From Neobacillus bataviensis (GTDB taxonomy: Bacteria; Bacillota; Bacilli; Bacillales_B; DSM-18226), in contig NZ_JAHXYW010000006.1 in assembly GCF_019969725.1 (NCBI RefSeq), positions 310,001 through 374,000 of the forward strand: a DNA stretch of 64,000 nt, written 5' to 3'. A program made the translations under genes and the position numbers. The stretch's first letter is position 1. Each line of letters begins with the position of its first letter. Shown here in pieces: positions 34,540 to 42,490 of this stretch. Below the pieces are notes generated by a model. That model made no database searches. It was not told the DNA's origin and saw only the letters and a program-made list of their open reading frames with translations.

Positions 34540-35934
34540 ATGTCACTTAATACCTTAAATGATGAAGAAAAAAACATCCTCCTCCAATTGTCATACTTTG
34601 ATTTACCAGAAGGACGTACTAAAGGTCTCACTGTTGAACAGATATGGGAAAAAGTAAAGAGACTTCCCGACAACGGTGGAGATGTTAGAAGGGAAAAGTT
34701 AGAAGAATACTTTCATTCTGATAGATTTAAGCACTCCAATCTAGCCAATGTAACTCTAAAAGGGTATCAGAACAATAATCCAAACATGGGTGGCAAGTCT
34801 GAATCAGGCTTTGTAGGCTATGCCTGGGAAGATCAAGACGGGAACGCCACTGCCGTATTTAGGGGTAGTGAGGATATGAAAAATCCAGATCATCTTAAAA
34901 CGGATTGGGGATCAAATGCGTTAGCTTTTTTGGGAATTGAAATTCAGCAGCAAAAAGAAGCCGGTAAATTCTATGAGCAATTTATAAAAAATTCACCGGG
35001 AGAAAAGTTTGTTTTTGGTCATTCTAAGGGTGGTAATTTAGCTGCCTATGTCCTAGTGCATTACTATGATATCAATAAAGATTTAAAAGCTTATATCATT
35101 AACGGAGCTCCGCTTTATTGGGATACCCTTTCCTCTTCTCAAAGGGAAGTATTAAGCGGGGACAGAAACAATTTTATCGTATACGAAGGAGATATTGTCT
35201 CACAATTAGGAACAGCACCCTACGTTGATAGAACAGTAAAGATTAATGATCCTGACTATGATGATCCCTTTTATCCTCATTATGAAACAAGTGTTGATTT
35301 TGATAAAAATGGAAACTTCAAGGATTCATACGCTGGGCAGAAATGGTATAGCGATATCGTTGACTTTGCTGTTATCACTTCCATGTACGCTGATAAGTTA
35401 GTAGATTGGGTAGGGAATAAAATTAGGGAACAATTTATTGTTATTCGAGAAACAACCCTCATGGTTATCCAGGCCACATGGAAAGGGTTGAAGGCAGCGG
35501 CCAATTTTGCCATTAACGCCTGTGTAAAATTCATAGCAGGGTTAAAGGTAGTGGCCAACAATGTAATAGACGGTGTAAAGAACTTCTTTGAAAAGGTAAA
35601 AAATAAAGTCCGTTTATTAGGCGAGAGGATTGGACAAGCCTTCGGCAGTCATAGCTTTCCTGTGGAACCCTATATGAAAGTGAATACCCAAAGGCTTGCT
35701 TATTATGTACAAAAGCTTCAATCCATTAAACGCAGGACGGCTGACTTAAATGATAGAATTGATTCCTTGTATTTAGAAGCAGGGCTATCTGGTTTAGATA
35801 ATGTCATAAAAGCTGATATCATGACCACCTTCAACGGAAGAATTAATCAAAATATATCGTATCTAAACACAGCAGCTGATCTTTTAGAAAGAGCCGAGTC
35901 TAAGTTAGTTGCTAAAGCGAGATCTTTACATTAA
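34540..35934 (+). CDS. T7SS lipase effector with C-terminal targeting domain (TslA-like)
   Basis: 464 residues. The N-terminal 290 form an alpha/beta hydrolase of the DUF2974/Mbeg1-like lipase group: VFRGSED, nucleophile elbow FGHSKGGNLAAY (Ser at 162), candidate acid in YEGDIVSQLG (Asp 218) and candidate His in YPHYE (248). A helical central part (300-365) leads to a C-terminal helical hairpin (376-464) that ends AESKLVAKARSLH. This order, enzyme first and helical export domain last, is the reverse of LXG toxins and matches the known TslA lipase. ATG 34540 follows GAGGAGTG; the earlier ATG 34516 lies inside the lipoprotein gene. It probably attacks membrane lipids of competitors. Confidence 0.8.
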   Translation: MSLNTLNDEEKNILLQLSYFDLPEGRTKGLTVEQIWEKVKRLPDNGGDVRREKLEEYFHSDRFKHSNLANVTLKGYQNNNPNMGGKSESGFVGYAWEDQDGNATAVFRGSEDMKNPDHLKTDWGSNALAFLGIEIQQQKEAGKFYEQFIKNSPGEKFVFGHSKGGNLAAYVLVHYYDINKDLKAYIINGAPLYWDTLSSSQREVLSGDRNNFIVYEGDIVSQLGTAPYVDRTVKINDPDYDDPFYPHYETSVDFDKNGNFKDSYAGQKWYSDIVDFAVITSMYADKLVDWVGNKIREQFIVIRETTLMVIQATWKGLKAAANFAINACVKFIAGLKVVANNVIDGVKNFFEKVKNKVRLLGERIGQAFGSHSFPVEPYMKVNTQRLAYYVQKLQSIKRRTADLNDRIDSLYLEAGLSGLDNVIKADIMTTFNGRINQNISYLNTAADLLERAESKLVAKARSLH

Positions 35935-35951
35935 TTAGTTGGGGGAACCAT

Positions 35952-36143
35952 ATGGATAAAGCATTGAAAAATAAGATTAGTAGTCTAATATACGATATTA
36001 ATAATATTGCAAAGGAATTAGATGAAATATCCCGAGGCTTAGGATCGGAGTTTAAAGGAATTGGCTCTGCCAACAGTGCTTCAAGCCTTCAGAGTGCGGC
36101 TAATAAGTACCTTCGGGTAAGCAATGAGTTAAGAAAAATATAA
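35952..36143 (+). CDS. Small helical partner of the lipase effector
   Basis: 63 residues with two short helices (KNKISSLIYDINNIAKELDE and SASSLQSAANKYLRVSNEL) separated by a Gly/Ser turn (RGLGSEFKGIGS). GGGGGAA precedes the ATG. It is encoded 17 bases after the lipase gene and 19 bases before a WXG100 gene. By analogy with the small partner proteins that bind the helical domain of T7SS effectors it probably forms part of the export complex. It is too short for a firm family call. Confidence 0.6.
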   Translation: MDKALKNKISSLIYDINNIAKELDEISRGLGSEFKGIGSANSASSLQSAANKYLRVSNELRKI

Positions 36144-36162
36144 TTTAAAGGAGGTGAGAAGA

Positions 36163-36465
36163 ATGGCAAGATCGATTACAGTAGATCCAGCGAAGTTAGA
36201 CACTGCTGCCGCAAAGATTGACCAACAATCGGCTGATTATCAACGAATTTACAAGCAACTTTTCAGTGAAGTCAGCGCTATGAAGGCTGCTTGGGACGGG
36301 GTAGACAATATCGCTTACACAACCCAAATTGAGCAGTTCCAGGATGACTTGGCAAAAATGACTCAATTAATGCAGCAGTATTCTGAGTTCTTAAAATTAA
36401 GCGCAAAAACTTACCGTGATACTCAACAGGAAATCGTAAACGCAGCAAGGCGTTTAACAAACTAA
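36163..36465 (+). CDS. WXG100 family protein (EsxA-like)
   Basis: 100 residues, a helix-turn-helix with the canonical turn AAWDGVD (Trp 44, Gly 46). The C-terminal helix ends YRDTQQEIVNAARRL, with Tyr 84 and Glu 89 at the spacing used by the YxxxD/E export signal (Y-R-D-T-Q). ATG 36163 follows a perfect AAAGGAGGTGA site; the in-frame GTG 36154 lies inside it. The very strong site suits an abundant secreted substrate. It is probably the main co-secreted factor of this T7SS. Confidence 0.93.
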   Translation: MARSITVDPAKLDTAAAKIDQQSADYQRIYKQLFSEVSAMKAAWDGVDNIAYTTQIEQFQDDLAKMTQLMQQYSEFLKLSAKTYRDTQQEIVNAARRLTN

Positions 36466-36491
36466 TCAGTAGAATCGTGAGGTGAAATTCT

Positions 36492-36794
36492 GTGGCAGTA
36501 GAAGGAATTAAAATTTCTCTTAATGAGGTTCAAAGTACAGCGAACCAAATTCGTACCTTAAACAACAATTTGGCCGCCCGCCTTGAAGATATTAAACGAG
36601 AAATGAATGCATTGCAAAGCTCTTGGAACAGTGATGCATCCAATACCATTAGAACCAATTTTAATGCTCTTCAACCAACGTTTGAAAATTTTCGTGAAAT
36701 CGTGAATAGCTACGCAACCTTTCTAGATCAAACGGTTAATGCGTATAACGCGACAGAAGATGCCATTAATAATAACGCGGGAGCGTTCAAATAA
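36492..36794 (+). CDS. Second WXG100 family protein (WNS variant)
   Basis: 100 residues with the same two-helix layout, but the turn reads SSWNSDAS (Trp 45, Ser 47), an accepted WXG variant. It starts at GTG with GAGGTGA upstream, 26 bases after the first WXG100 gene. The paired genes suggest a heterodimer like EsxA-EsxB. The tail AYNATEDAINNNAGAFK is acidic/polar. Confidence 0.9.
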   Translation: MAVEGIKISLNEVQSTANQIRTLNNNLAARLEDIKREMNALQSSWNSDASNTIRTNFNALQPTFENFREIVNSYATFLDQTVNAYNATEDAINNNAGAFK

Positions 36795-36804
36795 ACATTC
36801 CGTG

Positions 36805-36842
36805 ATCCTAACTCTTTCTTTTTTAAAGGAGAGAGTTAGGAT
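36805..36842 (+). other. Strong hairpin after the WXG100 genes without a T tract
   Basis: ATCCTAACTCTTTC pairs with GAGAGAGTTAGGAT with a single mismatch. No clear T run follows, so it may stabilise the 3' end of the WXG100 message or partly terminate, giving more WXG100 than FHA protein. Confidence 0.6.
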
Positions 36843-36874
36843 TATTCTCATTACAATAATGGAGACGATACGAA

Positions 36875-38140
36875 ATGATTAAACATCTCAATTTTAAGGT
36901 AGAAAGCTACGGCATCTCAAAATTCTTTTTTTATCACGTTCCTTCCGAAGTGGAAATAGACGGTGAAGCTGTCGACTATATATCCCATAATAGAGCTGCA
37001 GGCATCCTGCCCCTGGCTGTTTTGAAAAAAGAAGAGGATCTTTATATCCGCTATGACCAGGTCTCTGATTTTACGGTGGAACGACTGTTTTCACAAAAGC
37101 TTACGAAAGAACATCTGACCGCCTATTTATTAAAATTGGTGGATGGTTTAATAGAATTGCAGGAAAGCCCTTTGGTTTTGGATCATCTCCTGCTGGATAA
37201 AAAGTATATTTTTCTTGATCACTTTTCAAATAGATTAGTATTTATGTATATCCCTATTAAAAATAATATTTTTGAAAAGGTATCAATGAAAGAGTTTTTA
37301 AGGGATTTAGTGGCCGCAGCTCCTTATGATGAGGGGGATGATGGAGCGTTTTTTATCCGTCTCCATAATAATCTTACTGGTGAGGCGGAAATTGATTTAG
37401 CAGAGTTCAAGGAAAAACTAGTCGGGTTTTCTAATGCGGGTGGACACGAAGAAAAGCCGGCACGGGTGGAAGCTCCTGATGAAGAGCTGGATGGTCAATT
37501 TTACAGCCCTGGGCAATTGAACATTAGTGAAGTATTGTCTTCTGTTGATAATGGTATGTTAACTTCGCAAAACACCAGCAGAAAAGCAGATAAGAAAACT
37601 AGCCAGAAGCTGGAGATTGAAGAAGAGGTTCAATATAAAAGGATTACCCGTACGGAGCTGGGTGAAGGAGACTCGGTATTAAAGAGTTCAGCGTCCATTG
37701 CCGGCACCTCGATCAATATTGTTCCGAATTATCACGCTTCTTCTGTGGAGGAGGAACAAGGGGGCACCACCGTATTAGGTGTTTATCAGCTGTCTGAACT
37801 CCAGGGGGAGGGAACGACGGTTCTGGGGATGCAGGAGCATTCGGTTCCAAGACCGTTTTTACTTTTCGTGCAGTCAGGCGAAAAGATCACGGTCTCAAAG
37901 GATGTATTTAAGCTCGGCCGCGACCCGGAACAAGCCGATTATGCTTCGGTGAACAAAGCTGTTGGCCGTATTCATGCTGAAGTGGTAATGGAAGACGGGG
38001 AATACTTCTTAATCGATCAGCAATCACGGAATGGCAGTTATCTTAATGGCAAAAAAGTGCTTCCGCTTGAAAAAGTAAAGCTGAGACATGAGGATACGAT
38101 TAAATTGGCGAATGAGGAATATGTGTTTAAGTTATTTTAA
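36875..38140 (+). CDS. FHA-domain protein with N-terminal pseudokinase-like (DUF6382-type) domain
   Basis: 421 residues. The first 190 resemble DUF6382/EssB-like degenerate kinase folds (YDQVSDFTVERLF, LDHLLLDKKYIFLDH, with no catalytic residues). A disordered middle contains TTVLG twice (near 302 and 315). The C-terminal 95 residues are an FHA domain (FKLGRDPEQADYAS, VGRIHAEVV, SRNGSYLNGKKV). It has no transmembrane helix. FHA domains bind pThr peptides, and the TTVLG stretches match the same T-x-x-L grammar as the membrane protein at 22041, so it could bind itself in cis when phosphorylated, as known for GarA-like proteins. It is the last gene of the core T7SS operon. Confidence 0.8.
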   Translation: MIKHLNFKVESYGISKFFFYHVPSEVEIDGEAVDYISHNRAAGILPLAVLKKEEDLYIRYDQVSDFTVERLFSQKLTKEHLTAYLLKLVDGLIELQESPLVLDHLLLDKKYIFLDHFSNRLVFMYIPIKNNIFEKVSMKEFLRDLVAAAPYDEGDDGAFFIRLHNNLTGEAEIDLAEFKEKLVGFSNAGGHEEKPARVEAPDEELDGQFYSPGQLNISEVLSSVDNGMLTSQNTSRKADKKTSQKLEIEEEVQYKRITRTELGEGDSVLKSSASIAGTSINIVPNYHASSVEEEQGGTTVLGVYQLSELQGEGTTVLGMQEHSVPRPFLLFVQSGEKITVSKDVFKLGRDPEQADYASVNKAVGRIHAEVVMEDGEYFLIDQQSRNGSYLNGKKVLPLEKVKLRHEDTIKLANEEYVFKLF

Positions 38141-38145
38141 CATAG

Positions 38146-38200
38146 AGACCACGGGGACGGTTCTCATGGCTTTTTTTGAGCCTAGAGAATCGTCCCTGTT
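38146..38200. repeat. Decayed copy of the GGGACGGTTCTCATGG palindrome
   Basis: GGGGACGGTTCTCATGGC is followed by a T-rich loop and GCCTAGAGAATCGTCCC, i.e. the palindrome of 16462 with a few substitutions in the right arm. It sits 6 bases after the FHA gene stop and may act as its terminator. Confidence 0.75.
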
Positions 38201-38231
38201 GTGTTATAATGACCTGAAAGGTTGTGATGAG

Positions 38232-38606
38232 ATGAACAAATTTATTGTCGTTGTTTTTAGTATCGTATTGGTTTTGATCTCAGGCTGCAGCTCAAATAAC
38301 TTTCAGATAAAGCTCTCTACGCCAAAATCGTTTACACCTGGGCAGGCTTCTCCCATTGAATTGAAAATCCTGAACCGTGAAGGTAAACCAGTGGAAGGTG
38401 CAAAGGTTAGCGCAGTTTTGAAAATGCAAGGGATGAGTCATGGCGATCTTTCCATGAAGCTGCAGGAAATGGGGGATGGAGTCTACGCCGGAAAAGCGAA
38501 TATTGAGATGGAAGGCGATTATACTGCAGCCATTAAGATCGATTACAAAGAAGAAAAATGGGCGGGGGAAAAACGGTTTTCCATTGTTTATAAGAATGCA
38601 CACTAG
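38232..38606 (+). CDS. YtkA-like lipoprotein
   Basis: 124 residues: signal peptide FIVVVFSIVLVLI and lipobox SGC (Cys near 19), then one YtkA-like beta domain (SPIELKILNREGKPVEGAKV, MQGMSHGDLSMKLQEMGDGVYAG, GDYTAAIKI). Related domains occur in FixH and copper-associated proteins; the His/Met-containing GMSHGDL would suit a metal or periplasmic-type binding role, but this is not proven. ATG 38232 is preferred over the longer upstream frame, which would translate the palindrome. No operon partner is evident. Confidence 0.8.
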   Translation: MNKFIVVVFSIVLVLISGCSSNNFQIKLSTPKSFTPGQASPIELKILNREGKPVEGAKVSAVLKMQGMSHGDLSMKLQEMGDGVYAGKANIEMEGDYTAAIKIDYKEEKWAGEKRFSIVYKNAH

Positions 38607-38664
38607 CGTAGATTCGGGCGCTGGAGTTTTTCCATTTTTTGTCTAATAATCCAAAGTGGATATA

Positions 38665-38763
38665 AAAATGTCTAAAGGCACCCTGAAATTGTCCAATGCC
38701 TACGAAAAAATGTCCAAACCCACCCCGAAATTGTCCAATACCCGCAAAAAAATGTCCAATCCT
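38665..38763. repeat. Short 21-bp period array with phased A-tracts (array 5)
   Basis: The core TGTCYAA recurs every 21 bases (four exact intervals), each followed by a C-rich stretch and an A-run. It is related to the array at 42491. It is intergenic, upstream of the PBP gene. Confidence 0.82.
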
Positions 38764-38902
38764 ATTTTAAAAAAAAAAAGAGCCTGGTCCTCACCCATAA
38801 ATTTAAGCTGCCTTCCGAATGTATATAAATAGTTCCACGTAAAATGACATCCAAATACTGGATTAATCAACTTTGAGTAATTTAACCTGGGAGAGAAGAA
38901 GA

Positions 38903-41071
38903 ATGTCAGAAGAAACCTATCAATCTCGTGAGGAAAGAAAACAAGCGGAAAAAGCAAAACAAAATAACGATACACCGAAAAGAGGATCCTTATTGAAAAA
39001 GGGATCTTTATGGAAAAAAGTAATTATTGTCTGTTTGGTGCTTGGCCTTGTTTCAACAGGAGCAGGAGCCATCACATTCGCTTCAATGGTTAAGGGTACA
39101 CCTTCATTAGATGCTTCAAAGCTGGAGGATCCGCTTTCTACGAAATTTTATGATAAGAACGGAAAATTCCTTTATGAATACGGGAAGGAAAAGCGGACGA
39201 AAATTTCGTATGAACAAGTGCCCAAAGTGCTGGAACATGCGTTTATTGCCACAGAGGATTCCCATTTTTACGAGCATCATGGAATCGACCTCAAACGGAC
39301 GGCCAAGGCCATTTTCGTGAACGTGACCGGAGATTTCGGATCTCAGGGGGGTAGTACGATTACCCAGCAGGTCATTAAAAACTCCTTTTTGTCTCCAGAG
39401 AAAACATTGAAGCGAAAAGTGCAGGAATGGGATCTGGCGTATCAGTTGGAAAAAGAGTACTCCAAGCATGAAATTTTGATGATGTATTTGAACAAAATCT
39501 ATCTGGGAAACCGCTCTTACGGAGTGGCGGCGGCCGCGAAGAATTATTATGGACTTGAAGCCAATAATTTGAAAAAAATGACGCTCTCGCAGGCAGCAAT
39601 GTTAGCCGGTTTGCCGCAAAGTCCGAATAATTATGATCCGACCAAACCGGAAAACAAAGAATCAGCCACGAAGCGCCGTCACATTGTCCTAAGTTCGATG
39701 CTTCGGGATGGGTATATTACGGAAGCACAAATGAAAGAAGCAGAAAAAGTTCCTGTAACAGAGGGACTGTTACCTAAAAGCGCGCAGCAAAGCATGCCAT
39801 ATGAAGCCTTTTTGGATGCGGCGGTGAAAGAAGTAAAGGGTAAACTGAAGGATGTCAACATTAGCGAGGATGGGTTGTCAATTTATACAGCCCTCGATCC
39901 AAAAGCACAGAATTATGCTGACAAAATGATGAATACCAGTGAAGTTATAGACTATCCGGATGCGAAATTTCAGGGAGCTTTTGTTTTTTTAGATACGAAA
40001 ACGGGGGAAGTCAGGGCGATTGGCAGCGGGCGGAATGATTATAAAGCGTCATTCCTGGGCAACAACTTTGCCGTTGATATTAACCGTCAGCCGGGGTCTT
40101 CCTTTAAGCCGATTTTTGATTACGGCCCGGCGATTGAAAACTTAAAGTGGTCGACTGCACATTTAATTGATGACCAGCCGACGACCTATGAAACCGGCCA
40201 GTCCATTTCCAACTGGGATCACGGGTATCATGGGGTGCTGACCATACGTTCGGCATTAAAAAACTCTTACAATATCCCGGCGCTCTTAACAATGAGAGAG
40301 GTTGGGATGGATAAGTCAAAGAATTTTGCAGAAAATCTCGGCATTACTTTTAAAAATAACCAAGTGTATGAATCCTATTCGATTGGTGGTAATACTGTAA
40401 GTCCATTAGATATGGCAGGTGCCTACAGTGCTTTTGGCAATAATGGTGTTTACAATAAACCGCATTTTGTCCAAAAGGTTGTATTTCCGGATGGGACAGT
40501 TGTTAGTTTTGCGGGAAAAGAAAAACGAGTGATGCATGATTATACGGCCTATATGGTGACAGATATGATGCGCTCAGTCGTTAATGAAGGGACAGGGAAA
40601 ACAGCCAATGTTCCCGGGCTGGATGTTGCCGGTAAAACAGGTACCACCAATTTTGATGCAAAAACGAGGGCTAAATATGGCTATCCAAGTTCCGCGACAA
40701 ATGACAGCTGGTTCGCTGGATACACCCCGCAATACACCATGGCTGTCTGGACGGGTTATGCGCAAAACGGCCAGGGGAACTATATGAGCGGCACTACGAC
40801 GAAAATCTCGCAGCTCATGTTTAAAGCGATGATGCAAGCTTTCGGTACGGACGCATCCAATTTTAAACAGCCAAGCAGTGTTTACAGAATGAATAATGAA
40901 TTGTATATCAGAGGTATAAGTTCTGCGGAGGTTCCAATCATTCCTAAGAAAGAAGAAGAGTCAGAGAAAGATGAAGAGAAAAAGCAAAAAGAAGAAATGA
41001 AAAATCAACAAAAGGAATGGAAAGAGCAAGGAAAAGAGAAGGGCAAAGGAAAGCATAAACACGGCGATTGA
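38903..41071 (+). CDS. Class A penicillin-binding protein (bifunctional transglycosylase/transpeptidase)
   Basis: About 722 residues. A charged cytoplasmic start and one membrane anchor (VIIVCLVLGLVSTGAGAITF) precede a GT51 glycosyltransferase domain (ATEDSHFYEHHG, GGSTITQQVIKN, LNKIYLGN). The transpeptidase domain has SxxK at PGSSFKPIF (Ser about 399), SYN, and KTGTT. The C-terminus is a Lys/Glu-rich low-complexity tail (KKEEESEKDEEKKQKEE) as in several Bacillus PBP1-like proteins. It polymerises and crosslinks peptidoglycan outside the membrane. ATG 38903 follows GGGAGAG; the TTG 38873 in frame lacks a site. It is monocistronic. Confidence 0.95.
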   Translation: MSEETYQSREERKQAEKAKQNNDTPKRGSLLKKGSLWKKVIIVCLVLGLVSTGAGAITFASMVKGTPSLDASKLEDPLSTKFYDKNGKFLYEYGKEKRTKISYEQVPKVLEHAFIATEDSHFYEHHGIDLKRTAKAIFVNVTGDFGSQGGSTITQQVIKNSFLSPEKTLKRKVQEWDLAYQLEKEYSKHEILMMYLNKIYLGNRSYGVAAAAKNYYGLEANNLKKMTLSQAAMLAGLPQSPNNYDPTKPENKESATKRRHIVLSSMLRDGYITEAQMKEAEKVPVTEGLLPKSAQQSMPYEAFLDAAVKEVKGKLKDVNISEDGLSIYTALDPKAQNYADKMMNTSEVIDYPDAKFQGAFVFLDTKTGEVRAIGSGRNDYKASFLGNNFAVDINRQPGSSFKPIFDYGPAIENLKWSTAHLIDDQPTTYETGQSISNWDHGYHGVLTIRSALKNSYNIPALLTMREVGMDKSKNFAENLGITFKNNQVYESYSIGGNTVSPLDMAGAYSAFGNNGVYNKPHFVQKVVFPDGTVVSFAGKEKRVMHDYTAYMVTDMMRSVVNEGTGKTANVPGLDVAGKTGTTNFDAKTRAKYGYPSSATNDSWFAGYTPQYTMAVWTGYAQNGQGNYMSGTTTKISQLMFKAMMQAFGTDASNFKQPSSVYRMNNELYIRGISSAEVPIIPKKEEESEKDEEKKQKEEMKNQQKEWKEQGKEKGKGKHKHGD

Positions 41072-41219
41072 TTCCGATGCTTTTCCCTCCTCGGATTTTG
41101 TCGAAGATTGATAGGGTTTTATTTTATTAGAAAGTGTTAGAATGGAGTTGCAACTGAATATTGTGAGGGTGGCCAGGTTGTGATCTTCTTTTCCGGCATT
41201 AGGGAAGGAGGTGATAATA

Positions 41220-41366
41220 CTGGATTTATTTCTTGAAATATTACGAGAAGCCCTGAAGGGAATTTTGCGTGAAGTTTGTGCCTATTTCTTTCGGAAAACC
41301 GTTTTAGAGTACAAGAAAACCACCCCGCGCCGTCGCAAGCAAAAGGGTGGTTCTCAAAGTAAATAA
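41220..41366 (+). CDS. 48-codon basic small protein with apparent CTG start
   Basis: A perfect AAGGAGGTGAT site is followed 8 bases later by CTG, opening a 48-codon frame. An amphipathic helix (DLFLEILREALKGILREVC) is followed by a very basic tail (KKTTPRRRKQKGG). No ATG, GTG or TTG is well placed; GTG 41211 lies inside the ribosome binding site. The 3' part of the gene contains AACCACCC, GGGTGGTT and, just after the stop, AACCACC, which can pair in two mutually exclusive ways. A clean terminator follows at 41408. Layout and peptide recall type I toxin or regulatory small-protein genes, but I recognise no family. Confidence 0.5.
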   Translation: MDLFLEILREALKGILREVCAYFFRKTVLEYKKTTPRRRKQKGGSQSK

Positions 41367-41407
41367 CTAAACATGACAACCACCACCCTGACGGTAGAGG
41401 TTGCAGA

Positions 41408-41437
41408 AGAGAAGTGTTAGCGCACTTCTCTTTTTTT
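41408..41437 (+). terminator. Terminator of the 48-codon transcript
   Basis: AGAGAAGTG pairs with CACTTCTCT around TTAGCG, followed by seven T. Confidence 0.9.
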
Positions 41438-41561
41438 ATTATATGTCTATTATATACAAATAAATTCGGTTTTAAAAGTCCATCATTTTGTTGTTGACTT
41501 TTTTTGTAAATAGCAAGAAAATGAATGGGTTCAGATTTAATTTTTTTAAGGGGTACTCGTC

Positions 41562-42269
41562 ATGCACAAGATGAAAATGAAAGAAACTAGAACACCTATG
41601 AAGCTTTTTGGAATTCGCTATTATAAGGATGAGGACGGACAATATTATAAAAAGGTTGGATCCAATCACCGTTTCCCTGTCACACCTTTTTGGAAGAAGA
41701 AACGGTTCAAGCTTGGGCTGCCTGTCGTTCTACTTGCTGTAATTGGCTTTTTTGGCTATCAATTTGGGATGGACCTTGCCTCCGAAAAAGTGGTCAAAGA
41801 AATTTCTCATCAAGTACCGAAAAAGGAGATCCAAGCACTATTAACAGATCCATCCGTTCAGCAATTCATTGAGGATGAAGTAGGCTCTGAAAAAAAACAG
41901 CAAATCCTTGATAAGTATTCAGTGGTGCAAATGGCGAATACTCCGCTAGTTGCTTCTGCCTCTACCACTGCTTCTGCTGGTAACGAGCAGGCTGCTGCGG
42001 GAGGAAGTAAGGTAGCCCCGAAATCACCGAAAACGGAAAAAACGTCCACTAATGATTCGAAATTAAAGTTCTCTTCAAGAGATGAAGTCTTGAAGTTTTT
42101 ATTAACGAAATTCACGATGAGCGAGCTAATGGGTTTCGCCGATAAAGCTAAGGGAGGACTAACTCCTGAAGTAAAGTCGGAGATTCAATCAACGGTTATG
42201 AGTCGGTTAACGCCTGAAGAATACGAAGCATTGAAGCTATATGCGATTATTGAATTAAGTAAATCTTAA
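41562..42269 (+). CDS. Single-pass membrane protein of unknown function
   Basis: 235 residues: a 45-residue cytoplasmic start (GIRYYKDEDGQYYKKVGSNH), one transmembrane helix (LGLPVVLLAVIGFFGYQFG), an outside charged segment, a Ser/Thr/Ala-rich flexible linker (about 125-165) and a C-terminal helical module (SRDEVLKFLLTKFTMSELM, LTPEEYEALKLYAII). I recognise no family. AAGGGGT precedes the ATG. It is monocistronic with its own terminator, and sits among intergenic repeats. Confidence 0.75.
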   Translation: MHKMKMKETRTPMKLFGIRYYKDEDGQYYKKVGSNHRFPVTPFWKKKRFKLGLPVVLLAVIGFFGYQFGMDLASEKVVKEISHQVPKKEIQALLTDPSVQQFIEDEVGSEKKQQILDKYSVVQMANTPLVASASTTASAGNEQAAAGGSKVAPKSPKTEKTSTNDSKLKFSSRDEVLKFLLTKFTMSELMGFADKAKGGLTPEVKSEIQSTVMSRLTPEEYEALKLYAIIELSKS

Positions 42270-42278
42270 AAATTGTGG

Positions 42279-42313
42279 ACAAGCGCTTCCTTTATGGGAG
42301 CGCTTGTTTTTTT
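42279..42313 (+). terminator. Terminator of the gene at 41562
   Basis: ACAAGCGCTTCC pairs with GGGAGCGCTTGT around a short loop and is followed by eight T. Confidence 0.92.
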
Positions 42314-42380
42314 ACTTCACATTCGACAAATTTCTTTCGAGATGAAAAGGGGGAAAATTGTTATAACAAGGTTAAGGGGA

Positions 42381-42402
42381 AAACTAATCAAACGATTAGT
42401 TT
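42381..42402. promoter_or_regulatory. Orphan perfect palindrome, possible operator
   Basis: AAACTAATC-AAAC-GATTAGTTT is a perfect 9-bp inverted repeat with a 4-base centre. It lies in gene-free DNA and has no T tract, so it is more like a repressor site (TetR-type size) than a terminator. No adjacent regulator fits. Confidence 0.4.
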
Positions 42403-42490
42403 AGTGACTTGATTGATATGGCCAATGAGATTATCCATGACTGATATGAAATGGTCCATAAATGGGGCTTTGTTTTTCCATTTTTCAGCT

